Shown: piece after piece, positions 17,493-26,244 of the stretch
Position numbering within the stretch: the stretch's first letter is position 1
Layout of the letters: each line of letters opens with the position of its first letter
NCBI GenBank assembly: GCA_002390675.1
Contig: DGPZ01000123.1
Coordinates: forward strand, 57,669 to 92,548
Source of the DNA: Deltaproteobacteria bacterium UBA4427
GTDB taxonomy: Bacteria > Myxococcota_A > UBA9160 > UBA4427
Length of the DNA: 34,880 bases
Direction: 5' to 3'
Notes under the pieces: generated by a model
Databases searched by the model: none
Told to the model about the DNA's origin: nothing
Seen by the model: the letters and a program-made list of their open reading frames with translations, nothing else
Made by a program: the position numbers and the translations under genes

Positions 17493-17866
17493 TGGAAGGC
17501 TTACGCGAAATCGCAGTTTGGATCTGCTTGATTGCCGGGGGCGCCTTTAGTGTCATCGGCGGTATCGGGCTGGTCCGCATGCCAGACTTTTATACCCGCA
17601 GCCATGCGGCGAGTATAACGGATACGTTAGGCGCGGGACTGATTTTGTTGGGGCTAGGCCTGCATAGCGGCCTGAATCTGATCACGGTCAAGCTCGTATT
17701 CATTTTTCTATTCCTTTACATCACGAGCCCGACGGCAGCCCACGCTCTCGTGAAGGCCGCTTACTCGAAGGGCCTCGACGCGCCTGATATCGAAGAAGCA
17801 ACGGGCGCCGCCCGCGCGATTCGAAACGAAGCATTGGCCGTCTCGCGCAAAGGGAGGGGCCACTAG
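17492..17866 (+). CDS. mrpG: Mrp antiporter subunit G
   Basis: A 124-residue MnhG/MrpG (MbhC) subunit with three transmembrane helices. The diagnostic block GLVRMPDFYTRSHAASITDTLG is complete, followed by the helix LILLGLGLHSG and LVFIFLFLYITSPTAAHALVKAAY. The start is GTG, sharing one base with the TAG of mrpF. The C-terminal 30 residues are a soluble tail rich in Ala and charged residues. The next gene begins at the base after its stop codon. Confidence 0.92.
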   Translation: MEGLREIAVWICLIAGGAFSVIGGIGLVRMPDFYTRSHAASITDTLGAGLILLGLGLHSGLNLITVKLVFIFLFLYITSPTAAHALVKAAYSKGLDAPDIEEATGAARAIRNEALAVSRKGRGH

Positions 17867-18487
17867 ATGGGCGAGCAAGTGATGGGCTCCGTGATCGAAG
17901 GCGTGCTCTTCCTCTTTATGATCGTGCTCGCGATCTATATTGCTCGACTCCGCAGTCTGTTCGCCGCTGCCATGCTCTTCGGGATATTCAGCCTTTTAGC
18001 GGCTGGGATGCAGACTATGATGGACGCCGTCGATGTCGCATTTACCGAAGCTGCGGTGGGTGCGGGGATTTCGACTGTTCTCTTCCTGGGCGCCCTCGGC
18101 CTCACAACGTCAGAAGAAACACGGCCAGTTCACTACCGCTTTACCGGCCTCTTTGTAGTAACCGCAACAGGGCTTCTCCTGGCATGGGGAACTTTGGATA
18201 TGCCGGCCTACGGCGATCCTAACGCCCCGATTCATCAACACGTGGCTCCCCACTATCTAGACGACTCCACTGCGGAGATCGGCATTCCCAATGTCGTGAC
18301 GTCGGTTCTCGCGAGCTACCGCGGCTACGATACTTTTGGCGAAACGACGGTCGTGTTGACGGCGGCGGTCGGCGCCTTTCTCTTGCTCGGCGGCGGCGCG
18401 TTGAGTGCGCGAAGCGGGCGCGACGAGGATCACGAGGAAGCAGACTCTTCAGGTGACAGTGCGGCCGGCGGAGAAGGCTCGGCATGA
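17867..18487 (+). CDS. DUF4040/MbhD-MbhE fusion (MrpA C-terminal equivalent)
   Basis: A 206-residue membrane protein corresponding to the C-terminal part of MrpA. The first half is the DUF4040/MbhD domain with the block DVAFTEAAVGAGISTVLFLGALG. The second half resembles MbhE: an exported loop GDPNAPIHQHVAPHYLDDS, then IPNVVTSVLASYRGYDTFGETTVVL and a last helix. In classical Mrp both parts are fused behind a large ND5-like domain in MrpA; in archaeal Mbh they are separate genes D and E. Here they are joined to one another but detached from the ND5-like domain. The last 30 residues are acidic and disordered. It overlaps the next gene by four bases. Confidence 0.85.
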   Translation: MGEQVMGSVIEGVLFLFMIVLAIYIARLRSLFAAAMLFGIFSLLAAGMQTMMDAVDVAFTEAAVGAGISTVLFLGALGLTTSEETRPVHYRFTGLFVVTATGLLLAWGTLDMPAYGDPNAPIHQHVAPHYLDDSTAEIGIPNVVTSVLASYRGYDTFGETTVVLTAAVGAFLLLGGGALSARSGRDEDHEEADSSGDSAAGGEGSA

Positions 18488-18954
18488 GCGAACTTACCGC
18501 TCAGGAAGAGACCACGCCGATCAAGATGCGGGTACGCGAGACGGTCATCCTGCGAGTCGTAGGGAAGGCCCTCGTGCCATTCATTTTGCTATTCGCTCTT
18601 TACGTCCAGTTTCACGGGGATTACGGGCCGGGCGGCGGCTTTCAGGCTGGAGTGATCTTTGCGGCCGGTCTCATTCTTCATGCATTGATCTTCGGCCTCG
18701 ATGAATTGCGTACCGCGATTCCGCTAGTCGTCGTCGAGATTGGAATTGCGTTAGGCGCTTTGCTTTATGGCGGCGTTGGTGTCGCTTCGATGCTGCTCGG
18801 CAGCGAATTCCTCGACTACGGAGTTCTTGATGGACATGACCCGGCGCACGGTCAGCATCTAGGCATTCTGCTCGTGGAACTCGGGGTTGGGATCACAGTC
18901 ACCTTCGTGATGGTCGCGATTTTCTACGCCTTCGCGGGGAGGTCCAGGCAGTAG
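18484..18954 (+). CDS. mrpB: Mrp antiporter subunit B
   Basis: A 156-residue MnhB/MrpB (MbhF) subunit with four predicted helices. The family signature HGDYGPGGGFQAGVIFAAGLIL is intact near residue 45. A polar N-terminal segment of about 20 residues precedes the first helix. The ATG overlaps the TGA of the previous gene (ATGA), and its own stop shares one base with the GTG start of the following gene, so the three genes are translationally coupled. Confidence 0.92.
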   Translation: MSELTAQEETTPIKMRVRETVILRVVGKALVPFILLFALYVQFHGDYGPGGGFQAGVIFAAGLILHALIFGLDELRTAIPLVVVEIGIALGALLYGGVGVASMLLGSEFLDYGVLDGHDPAHGQHLGILLVELGVGITVTFVMVAIFYAFAGRSRQ

Positions 18955-19391
18955 TGGATCTCCTGAATCATCTCTCCACGCATTGGAACTATCTAGGCTG
19001 TATCACGCTGATGATGATTGGGCTCTACATCGCGATTTCGCGCGGGAACCTCGTTAAGAAGATCATGGGTGTGAACATCTTTCAGGCCAGCGTGATTCTG
19101 CTCTACGTCTCGATGGGCAAGGTCAAAGGTGGCACGGCGCCGATCCTGATCGACGGCCGATCCGACGTCATCTTCTCGAACCCCGTGCCTCATGTGTTGA
19201 TGCTGACGGCCATCGTCGTCGGCGTGGCCAGTACGGCACTGGGCCTCGCGCTCGTTGTTCGTATCAAAGAAGCTTATGGGACCGTAGAGGAGGACGAGAT
19301 CGTTGCCCTCGACCGTGCGGAAGAACGGCGGGCTCTGGCGACTGAAGGGGTTGAGTCTACGGATGTCCAAGGCGGCGGAGGCAAGGCATGA
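18954..19391 (+). CDS. mrpC: Mrp antiporter subunit C (NuoK-like)
   Basis: A 145-residue NuoK-like subunit (MnhC/MrpC, MbhG) with three helices: NYLGCITLMMIGLYIAI, KIMGVNIFQASVILLYVSM and the segment VLMLTAIVVGVASTALGLALV. Between the last two is the family loop GKVKGGTAPILIDG. A charged C-terminal tail of about 35 residues follows the last helix. The start is GTG 18954. It ends in a four-base overlap with the first large antiporter subunit. Confidence 0.92.
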   Translation: MDLLNHLSTHWNYLGCITLMMIGLYIAISRGNLVKKIMGVNIFQASVILLYVSMGKVKGGTAPILIDGRSDVIFSNPVPHVLMLTAIVVGVASTALGLALVVRIKEAYGTVEEDEIVALDRAEERRALATEGVESTDVQGGGGKA

Positions 19392-20923
19392 CCGACGCTG
19401 TCACCGTGCACCACGCCGCTACGGAAGCGCTTTCATTCCGTGATCATCTCCCGGCGCTCCAGGTTCTGTTGCCGCTGATGGGAGCCCCTCTCTGCTTTTT
19501 GCTTCGCAAGGCAGCCCTCGTCAGCTTCTTTACTGTGGCAATCAGTTTCGCGTGTCTCGCGATTTCACTCACGCTGCTCGGTCAGACCATGGGTGGCGAA
19601 ATCCTTATTTATGAATTCGGCAGCTGGCCGCGTCCGTTCGGGATCGAATACCGCGTCGACATCACGAATTCTTTTGTGTTAGTCGTAATTTCTCTTGTGG
19701 CGGCAGTCGTCTTTGCCGCGGGACCAGGGCAGGCTAGACGTTCAATCCCAGTCGGCCGCGAATATCTATTCTACTCCGCTGCTCTGCTCTGCCTGACAGG
19801 TCTTCTGGGCGTCACAATTACGGGCGACGTCTTTAACGTCTTCGTATTCATGGAGATTTCATCGCTTTCGTCCTACATCCTGATCGCGCTAGGCCGGGAA
19901 CGACGCGCTCTTATGGCCGCATTTACCTACCTGATCATGGGGACGATCGGCGCGACGTTCCTGCTGATCGGTATCGGCCTGATGTACCAGATGACCGGCA
20001 CGCTCAATATGGTCGATATGGCTGTACGCCTGCAGGCCGTAAGCGACACGCGGACGATTCTCGTGGCGGTGGCTTTTGTGATTGTGGGCATCAGCACAAA
20101 GCTCGCTGTCTTCCCGCTTCATCAATGGCTGCCCAACGCGTACAGCGAGGCGCCTCCGATCGTTTCGGCGTTCTTGGCGGCGACGGCAACCAAGGTTGCG
20201 TACTACCTGTTGCTCCGATTCACGCTGGGGCTCTTCGGAGCTGCGCTGATCTTCGATCAAATAGGCATCGATATTCTACTGATGCCGCTATCGGTTCTCG
20301 CCATGTTTGTGGGATCGATCGCCGCGATCTATCAGACAGATTTTAAGCGAATCCTGGCCTACTCGAGCATCGCGCAGATCGGCTACATGACCCTCGGCCT
20401 CTCCCTCGCAACCGAAGCAGGCGTCGCAGCGGGCTTGATTCATCTATTCAATCACGCGCTCATGAAGGGCGGGCTCTTCATGGTTGCGGCCTGCGTGATG
20501 TGGCGGATGGGCTCGACGCATATCGACGTGATGCGTGGGCTCGGTCAGCGTATGCCGATCACGATGGCTGCCTTCGTAGCAGCGGGGCTTGCACTCGTAG
20601 GCGTGCCGGGGACCGCGGGCTTCGTGAGCAAGTGGGCACTCGTGACTGCAGCGCTCGAGAATGAAGCATTCTTCATTGCCTTCTTGATCATGGCTAGCTC
20701 TGTCCTCGCAGTTGTTTATATCTGGCGTCTTGTTGAGATCGTCTATTTCTCCGAGCCCGAGACTGACTTCGAAGTCAAAGAAGCACCGCTTCGCATGTTG
20801 ATCCCGACTTGGACGCTTGCAGGTATGACGATCTGGTTTGGCCTTTTCTCCGGCTTCTCAGTTGAAGTGGCAGAAGCGGCGGCGAAGCAGCTTTTCGTGG
20901 GCCTCGCTGGGGCGGGAGCCTAA
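19388..20923 (+). CDS. mrpD: Mrp antiporter subunit D (first ND5-like subunit)
   Basis: A 511-residue antiporter-like subunit of the MrpD/NuoM/NuoN superfamily with about 14 transmembrane helices. The two residues central to proton transfer in these proteins are present: Glu156 in VFVFMEISSLSSY (helix 5) and Lys238 in STKLAVFPLHQWLPNAYSEAP (helix 7). The region IVSAFLAATATKVAYY and the loop TDFKRILAYSSIAQIGYM are also typical. It couples with MrpB, C, E, F and G in the inner membrane. The next gene starts three bases after its stop codon. Confidence 0.92.
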   Translation: MTDAVTVHHAATEALSFRDHLPALQVLLPLMGAPLCFLLRKAALVSFFTVAISFACLAISLTLLGQTMGGEILIYEFGSWPRPFGIEYRVDITNSFVLVVISLVAAVVFAAGPGQARRSIPVGREYLFYSAALLCLTGLLGVTITGDVFNVFVFMEISSLSSYILIALGRERRALMAAFTYLIMGTIGATFLLIGIGLMYQMTGTLNMVDMAVRLQAVSDTRTILVAVAFVIVGISTKLAVFPLHQWLPNAYSEAPPIVSAFLAATATKVAYYLLLRFTLGLFGAALIFDQIGIDILLMPLSVLAMFVGSIAAIYQTDFKRILAYSSIAQIGYMTLGLSLATEAGVAAGLIHLFNHALMKGGLFMVAACVMWRMGSTHIDVMRGLGQRMPITMAAFVAAGLALVGVPGTAGFVSKWALVTAALENEAFFIAFLIMASSVLAVVYIWRLVEIVYFSEPETDFEVKEAPLRMLIPTWTLAGMTIWFGLFSGFSVEVAEAAAKQLFVGLAGAGA

Positions 20924-20926
20924 CTA

Positions 20927-22441
20927 ATGACTCCGGACGCACAGGCCACGGCACTCGTTTCCGCAATTCTGCTCCCGCTGCTCGGCGCCTTCGGTGTCCA
21001 AATACTTGGCCGATTTGGCAACGACAACGCACGGGATGCTTGGACCATCTTGATCGGTCTCGCGACTTTCTCTCGCGTCGCTTCGCTCATCGAACCAGTG
21101 ATGGCAGGTGCTCGGCCCGCCCTGGCTCTCCCCGAGTTGATGCCGGGACTCGGTCTCGGCTTCGAAGTCGAACCCCTCGGCTTATTATTCGCGCTGGTCG
21201 CCTCGGGCCTATGGATCCTGACTTCGCTCTACGGCTTTGGCTACATGCGCGGCCATTACGAAAAGAACCAGACGCGCTTCTTCACGTGCTTCGCCCTCGC
21301 GATTTCTGCTGCGCTCGGGATCGCCTTCGCTGGCGATCTCGTCACGCTCTTCCTCTTCTATGAAATTCTGACCTTCTCGACCTTCCCGCTTGTGACTCAT
21401 GCTGGAACAGAGGCGGCGGTAAAAGCGGGGCGGCTCTATCTCGGGATCCTCGTCTCGACCTCTGTGCTCTTCCTCCTGCTTGCGATTCTGTGGACGTCGA
21501 CGCTCTCGGATGATCTTGGCTTCCATGGCGGCATAAACGGCGCTGCTCCTGCGGGTCTTCTTGACGGGAAGATCGAGGGGCATGCGGCCGCGCTTCTGCT
21601 CATGCTCTTCGCCTATGGTGTTGGGAAGGCAGCACTAATGCCCTTTCATCGTTGGCTTCCCGCCGCGATGGTTGCGCCGACGCCCGTCTCCGCGCTGCTC
21701 CATGCGGTCGCAGTCGTGAAGGCCGGTGTATTCACTGTGCTTAAGATCGCGATTTACGTATTCGGTATAGACATGCTCGCGAAGGATGGTCTATCCGATA
21801 TTCTGATGTGGGTCGCCGCGATCACAATTTTCGCCGCTTCGATTCGCGCACTCAGCCTAGACAACCTCAAGGCTCGGCTCGCCTACTCAACCATCAGCCA
21901 ACTCTCATACATCGTTCTCGGCGCAGCGCTTGCAACCTCCGCCGCGGCTATGGGCGCCGGCATGCATATTCTGATGCATGCCCTCGGCAAGATCACGCTC
22001 TTCTTCGTGGCGGGTGCAATCTATGTAGTCTCACATAAGACCGCAGTCAGTGAGCTCAATGGTCTTGGCCGCAAGATGCCGTTTACGTTCGGCGCCTTCT
22101 GCATTGCTTCCTTCAGCATCATCGGCCTCCCGCCACTTGGTGGCGCGTGGAGCAAATGGTTCCTCGTGACCGGAGCGGTCGACGCGGGCGAGCTAGGGAT
22201 GGCCGCCATATTTATGCTCAGTTCGCTGCTCTCTATCGGCTATTTGATGCCGATCGTCGTGCGTGCATTCTTCCGGCCCCTGCCGGATGGAGTCGACGAC
22301 TCGCGAGAAGAAGCACCGCTCTTAATGCTGCTGCCTATCTGCACGACAGCGCTGCTCTGCTTCGTGACATTTGTCTATGCCGGCTCGGTTTACGATCTAT
22401 TGGCGCCTGTGATGGGCTTGGCCGTTGGGTCGGGGAGTTAG
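20927..22441 (+). CDS. second ND5-like antiporter subunit
   Basis: A 504-residue membrane protein with the proton-conducting transporter domain (NuoL/M/N, MrpA/D type) and about 14 helices. The key residues are Glu146 in LFLFYEILTFSTFPLV and Lys234 in GVGKAALMPFHRWLPAA. The following APTPVSALLHAVAVVKAGVF is more NuoL/MrpA-like than that of the first copy. It also has LDNLKARLAYSTISQLSYI. It lacks the DUF4040 part that a full MrpA carries, which is instead encoded at 17867. It may stand in for the ND5-like half of MrpA, or be an extra pumping subunit. It is followed after 13 bases by a small membrane protein. Confidence 0.88.
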   Translation: MTPDAQATALVSAILLPLLGAFGVQILGRFGNDNARDAWTILIGLATFSRVASLIEPVMAGARPALALPELMPGLGLGFEVEPLGLLFALVASGLWILTSLYGFGYMRGHYEKNQTRFFTCFALAISAALGIAFAGDLVTLFLFYEILTFSTFPLVTHAGTEAAVKAGRLYLGILVSTSVLFLLLAILWTSTLSDDLGFHGGINGAAPAGLLDGKIEGHAAALLLMLFAYGVGKAALMPFHRWLPAAMVAPTPVSALLHAVAVVKAGVFTVLKIAIYVFGIDMLAKDGLSDILMWVAAITIFAASIRALSLDNLKARLAYSTISQLSYIVLGAALATSAAAMGAGMHILMHALGKITLFFVAGAIYVVSHKTAVSELNGLGRKMPFTFGAFCIASFSIIGLPPLGGAWSKWFLVTGAVDAGELGMAAIFMLSSLLSIGYLMPIVVRAFFRPLPDGVDDSREEAPLLMLLPICTTALLCFVTFVYAGSVYDLLAPVMGLAVGSGS

Positions 22442-22454
22442 CGGGAAGATGAGT

Positions 22455-22757
22455 ATGGACCCTAAAATTTCAAAGGGTACGGACGCGGGCGATATGCCGA
22501 CCAACGACGCCATGATCACCGATGACGAGCGCTGGCTCGATCGTCCGGGCAGCGTCGATACGGTGATCCGCATCCTGGTTTTTTTGAGTGTGGCATCGGT
22601 CTTGGCGGACTTCACCTACGAGAAGCACGGCCATTGGGGCTTTCAGGATTGGTTCGGCTTCGATGCTGCCTACGGTTTCGTGGCCTGTGTGGCACTTGTT
22701 ATTGCGGCCAAGGGGTTGCGTGTCCTGCTGATGCGAGGCGAGGACTACTATGACTGA
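22455..22757 (+). CDS. small two-helix membrane protein within the antiporter operon
   Basis: A 100-residue protein of no named family. A polar, acidic N-terminus of about 35 residues leads to DERWLDRPGSVD. It is followed by one helix (VIRILVFLSVASVLADF), a His-rich loop (YEKHGHWGFQDWFGFD), a second helix (AYGFVACVALVIAAKGLRVLL) and the tail MRGEDYYD. I recall similar small proteins beside Mrp-like ND5 subunits in other proteobacteria, which suggests an accessory subunit; this is from memory and needs a search. I prefer ATG 22455, with GGGAAG six bases upstream, over ATG 22449 or TTG 22425. It overlaps the following large subunit by eight bases. Confidence 0.75.
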   Translation: MDPKISKGTDAGDMPTNDAMITDDERWLDRPGSVDTVIRILVFLSVASVLADFTYEKHGHWGFQDWFGFDAAYGFVACVALVIAAKGLRVLLMRGEDYYD

Positions 22758-24495
22758 GTCTCTCGCGCCTATGCTGCCCTTGGCGGCCGCTATGCCTCCG
22801 GGCATGCTGCTCATGCTCGCCGCTATTCCCGTCGTTTTTTTGCCGCGGACGATTTCGAATATCGTTATGCTGCTGCTCCCGATTATTGGCCTGGCTCAGC
22901 TTCTCGCTTTGCCGATCGGTTATACCGATACCGTTGCGATCTTCGACTACACCCTCGAAGTCACGCGTGTCGATGCACTGTCCCGCGTCTTCGGCATCGT
23001 CTTTCATCTCGCCGCCTTCATGGGGATTCTCTACGCGCTACACGTGAAGGATCGGATGCAGGCAGCTGCCGCATTGATCTACGTGGGAAGCGCGATTGCT
23101 GCGGTCTTCGCGGGCGATCTGATCACGCTCTTTGTTTGGTGGGAGCTGACAGCACTTTCGTCGGTCTTTTTGATCTGGGCGAGCCGTACCGAGTCCGCGC
23201 TTCGCGCGGGCCAGCGTTACTTGATTATTCAGGTCACGTCGGGATTGCTTTTGTTGCTGGGCGCGATCCTGCTTCATGCCGAGTCCGGCTCGATTGTCTT
23301 CGAACATATCGGTCTCGAATCGGCGGGCGGCTGGTTCGTATTCATGGCCTTTGGGATCAAGGCATGCTTCCCCCTCCTGCACGGCTGGATGAAAGACTCG
23401 TATCCGGAAGCGACGATCACAGGAACGGTCTTCCTGTCGGGCTTCACTACGAAGCTTGCGATCTACGCGCTTGCGCGTGGATTTGCGGGAACTGAGATTC
23501 TGATTCCCATTGGCGCCACGATGACGGCGTTCCCCATTTTCTTCGCGGTGATCGAGAATGACCTGCGCCGAGTGCTCGCCTACAGCTTGAATAATCAACT
23601 GGGCTACATGGTTGTCGGGATCGGGATCGGTACTGAACTCGCTCTTAACGGCGCCGTCGCGCATGTCTTCGCGCACGTCATCTACAAGGCGCTGCTCTTT
23701 ATGTCGATGGGTGCTGTCTTGCTGCGCGTCGGGACGGTGAAGGGTTCGGAACTGGGCGGTTTGTATAAGTCGATGCCCTGGACAACGGTCTTCTGCATTA
23801 TTGGTGCAGCTTCGATTTCGGCCTTTCCATTGACAAGTGGCTTTGTGACGAAGTCAATGATTCTGACGGCGGCTGCGGACGGTCACTACTTGATTCCGTT
23901 CCTGATTCTACTCTTCGCCTCAGCCGGCGTATTCCACCACTCAGGGATCAAAATTCCGTTCTTCGCGTTCTTCGCTCATGACCGCGGTTTTCGTGTTAAG
24001 GAAGCGCCGCTTAACATGCTGGCCGCGATGGCCATCGCTGCATTTTTCTGCATCGGAATCGGGGTTTTCCCGGGCATTCTCTATAAAATCCTGCCCTATC
24101 CAGTCGAATACGTGCCGTATACGACGAGCCACGTAGTTCAGATGCTGCAGCTGCTGCTCTTCTCGGCGCTCGCCTTCACGTTTCTCATGAAGACGAAGCT
24201 CTATCCGCCGGAACTCCGAAGTGTCGTGCTCGACGTCGATTGGGTTTGGCGCAAGTTGCTGCCCGAGGCCTGGTCTCGTGTCGCCGAAGTCTGGCTGATG
24301 GGCCAGATTGCTTTTCTAAGCACAGCGAATAAGGCGCGCCTTCGAGTGCTGGACTTCACGTCAGCACACCTGAGTCCGTGGTCGCGTCTTGGCGAACCTT
24401 GGCCGACGGGGGCAACAGCCATGTGGGCGGCAATGCTCTTGCTTGCCTACCTCTACCTCGCCTTCCAAAATTTAGCTACCAGACCTCCAGGCTAA
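22750..24495 (+). CDS. third ND5-like antiporter subunit
   Basis: A 581-residue proton-conducting transporter-domain protein, the last gene of the operon. Glu132 in LFVWWELTALSSVFLIW and Lys204 in GIKACFPLLHGWMKDSYPEA fill the conserved pumping positions. GTVFLSGFTTKLAIYAL and the block VIENDLRRVLAYSLNNQLGYM follow. The C-terminal 80 residues extend beyond the core: a soluble segment with VDWVWRKLLPEAW and then a final hydrophobic helix, which in complex I-like subunits may pack along neighbours. Its ATG lies inside the last codons of the small protein (eight-base overlap). It is convergent with the VIT1-family gene. Confidence 0.88.
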   Translation: MTESLAPMLPLAAAMPPGMLLMLAAIPVVFLPRTISNIVMLLLPIIGLAQLLALPIGYTDTVAIFDYTLEVTRVDALSRVFGIVFHLAAFMGILYALHVKDRMQAAAALIYVGSAIAAVFAGDLITLFVWWELTALSSVFLIWASRTESALRAGQRYLIIQVTSGLLLLLGAILLHAESGSIVFEHIGLESAGGWFVFMAFGIKACFPLLHGWMKDSYPEATITGTVFLSGFTTKLAIYALARGFAGTEILIPIGATMTAFPIFFAVIENDLRRVLAYSLNNQLGYMVVGIGIGTELALNGAVAHVFAHVIYKALLFMSMGAVLLRVGTVKGSELGGLYKSMPWTTVFCIIGAASISAFPLTSGFVTKSMILTAAADGHYLIPFLILLFASAGVFHHSGIKIPFFAFFAHDRGFRVKEAPLNMLAAMAIAAFFCIGIGVFPGILYKILPYPVEYVPYTTSHVVQMLQLLLFSALAFTFLMKTKLYPPELRSVVLDVDWVWRKLLPEAWSRVAEVWLMGQIAFLSTANKARLRVLDFTSAHLSPWSRLGEPWPTGATAMWAAMLLLAYLYLAFQNLATRPPG

Positions 24496-24533
24496 GGCTG
24501 GCTTGTTAGGTCAGTCGCGTTTGAATGAGTGGG

Positions 24534-25229
24534 CTAGAACGCCCCGCCGAAGAGTCTTCCGACGACGCTCGTGAGTAGCATGGCCAGTGCGCCCCAGGTA
24601 GTGACTCGGGCCGCGCCATTGAGCATTGCTGCGCCGCCTGCACGCGCTCCCAGCGCGCCGAGGGCGGCGAGTCCGACGAGCGATACGCCGGCGACGCTGC
24701 CCATCAGGGCGCTGTTGGGAACAATGCTGGTGACCGTCAGCGGAATTGCGGCGCCAAGAGCAAAGGTTGCCCCGGAAGCCAGCGCGGCTTGAAGTGGGTT
24801 CGCGCTCGTCGCATCGAAGATGCCGAGTTCGTCTCGCGCATGCGCTTCTAGCGCATCGTGTTTCATGAGTTGCGTGGCGACGCATTCTGCCGTTTCGGCG
24901 TCGACGCCCCGCGCACGATAGATCTGAGTGAGTTCTTCGAGCTCTATCTCGGGATCTTCCTCGATCTCCAGGCGCTCTTTGGCGAGGTCGGCCTCTTCCG
25001 CATCCTTCTGAGAATGGACCGAGACGTATTCACCAGCTGCCATGGACATTGCCCCGGCCACGAGTCCAGCAAGGCCTGCCGTCAGCACGCCGTTTCGACT
25101 GGCCTCGGCCGCCGCGACGCCAAGCACGAGGCTTGCGGTCGAAACGATGCCATCGTTCGCGCCGAGGACAGCGGCGCGAAGCCATCCGGCGCGGTGGCTG
25201 CGGTGAATTTCGACTCCATGTGCGTGCAT
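24534..25229 (-). CDS. VIT1/CCC1 family iron or manganese transporter
   Basis: A 231-residue inner-membrane protein of the VIT1/CCC1 family, which exports or sequesters Fe2+ or Mn2+. The first helix block is LRAAVLGANDGIVSTASLVLG, with the conserved Asp, and helix 2 ends AGAMSMAAGEYVSVHSQKD, holding the Met and Glu residues of the transport path. A Glu-rich cytoplasmic domain follows (EEADLAKERLEIEEDPEIELEE), the expected metal-binding region, then three more helices. Length is normal and no rubrerythrin-like domain is attached. The start ATG has GGAGGGAG just upstream. The gene is convergent with the antiporter operon, divergent from a hydratase, and probably independent of both. Confidence 0.88.
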   Translation of the reverse strand: MHAHGVEIHRSHRAGWLRAAVLGANDGIVSTASLVLGVAAAEASRNGVLTAGLAGLVAGAMSMAAGEYVSVHSQKDAEEADLAKERLEIEEDPEIELEELTQIYRARGVDAETAECVATQLMKHDALEAHARDELGIFDATSANPLQAALASGATFALGAAIPLTVTSIVPNSALMGSVAGVSLVGLAALGALGARAGGAAMLNGAARVTTWGALAMLLTSVVGRLFGGAF

Positions 25230-25406
25230 GGCTCCCTCCGTTGGCTTTACCGAACGAGTCTAGCGGTAGGGGCAGCGTGCTGCTTGAACGACTGGATGAA
25301 TGCCCCTAGCGAAATACTGTTAGATTGGCTCTCATGACATCAGTTGAGTCGAGCCGTCGCTGGGCTTTGGTCATTCGCATCTAACACCCGAGGAGCCCGC
25401 TTTCCA

Positions 25407-26216
25407 ATGCCCGACTTGATCTATAAAAAAGAGGACGGTGTCGCGACCATTACGCTCAATCGGCCGGAACGTCGCAACGCGTTTAGCCCCGAATCGATCA
25501 TTCGACTGGCCGAGGCTTGGATCGACTATCGCGACGACGATGAGATGCGAGTTGCGATCCTTACCGGCGCAGGCGACAAGGCCTTTTGCGCCGGCGGCGA
25601 TCTCGGAATGCTATTGCCGCTCTTTACTGGCGCTAAGAAGCCCGACGACGAGTGGAGCGAGAAGCTGATGGACGACTTGGGGCATTACATGTCGACCGCG
25701 CTCTTGCGTCCCTTCGAGCTCTACAAGCCGATCATTGCGGCAGTGAATGGTTTTGCTCTCGCAGGAGGTTGTGAACTCCTGCAGGCCACGGATATTCGCG
25801 TTGCCTCGACGACCGCATCTTTCGGGCTCACCGAGACCCAGCGCGGACTCGTCCCCGGCGCGGGCTCCATGGTACGGCTGCCGCGGCAGATTCCGTACTG
25901 CAAGGCCATGGAGATTTTGATGACCGGCGATGCGATTTCAGCCGAAGACGCGCTCTCCATTGGATTCGTGAACGATGTCGTTCCGCCCGAACGATTGTTG
26001 CCACGCGCTATGGAATTTGCGGACCGCTTGAAGCGGAATGCTCCGGTCGCCGTGGCGGCGATCAAAGAAGCCGTGCTTCGTACGAGCGGGGTCGCACTTG
26101 AAGAAGCGTACGGGATCGAAGCCGAGATCTCGGCACGAGTGACGCAGACCGAAGATGCGCGAGAGGGCCCGAGGGCATTTATGGAAAAGCGCGAGCCCGT
26201 CTTCACTGGACGTTAG
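25407..26216 (+). CDS. enoyl-CoA hydratase (crotonase family)
   Basis: A 269-residue crotonase-fold enzyme that should add water to 2-enoyl-CoA esters. Oxyanion-hole segments are CAGGDLGML (about 61-69) and NGFALAGGCELLQATD (114-129). Both catalytic Glu positions are kept: Glu123 in GGCELL and Glu143 in LTETQRGLVPGAGS. This differs from the hydratase-like protein at 11376, which lacks the first Glu. The frame is open from 25344, but ATG 25407 has GAGGAG 11 bases upstream and gives the normal N-terminus (MPDLIYKKEDGVATITLNRP). It is followed after 28 bases by a SnoaL-like gene, probably in the same transcript. Confidence 0.88.
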   Translation: MPDLIYKKEDGVATITLNRPERRNAFSPESIIRLAEAWIDYRDDDEMRVAILTGAGDKAFCAGGDLGMLLPLFTGAKKPDDEWSEKLMDDLGHYMSTALLRPFELYKPIIAAVNGFALAGGCELLQATDIRVASTTASFGLTETQRGLVPGAGSMVRLPRQIPYCKAMEILMTGDAISAEDALSIGFVNDVVPPERLLPRAMEFADRLKRNAPVAVAAIKEAVLRTSGVALEEAYGIEAEISARVTQTEDAREGPRAFMEKREPVFTGR

Positions 26217-26244
26217 TCGAAATCAATAGGGAGGATATCTGATT

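Noticed and set aside
23038..23676. Open frame of 212 codons on the minus strand within the antiporter operon
   Set aside because: The product is highly charged and antisense to a clear transmembrane subunit with conserved Glu and Lys residues.
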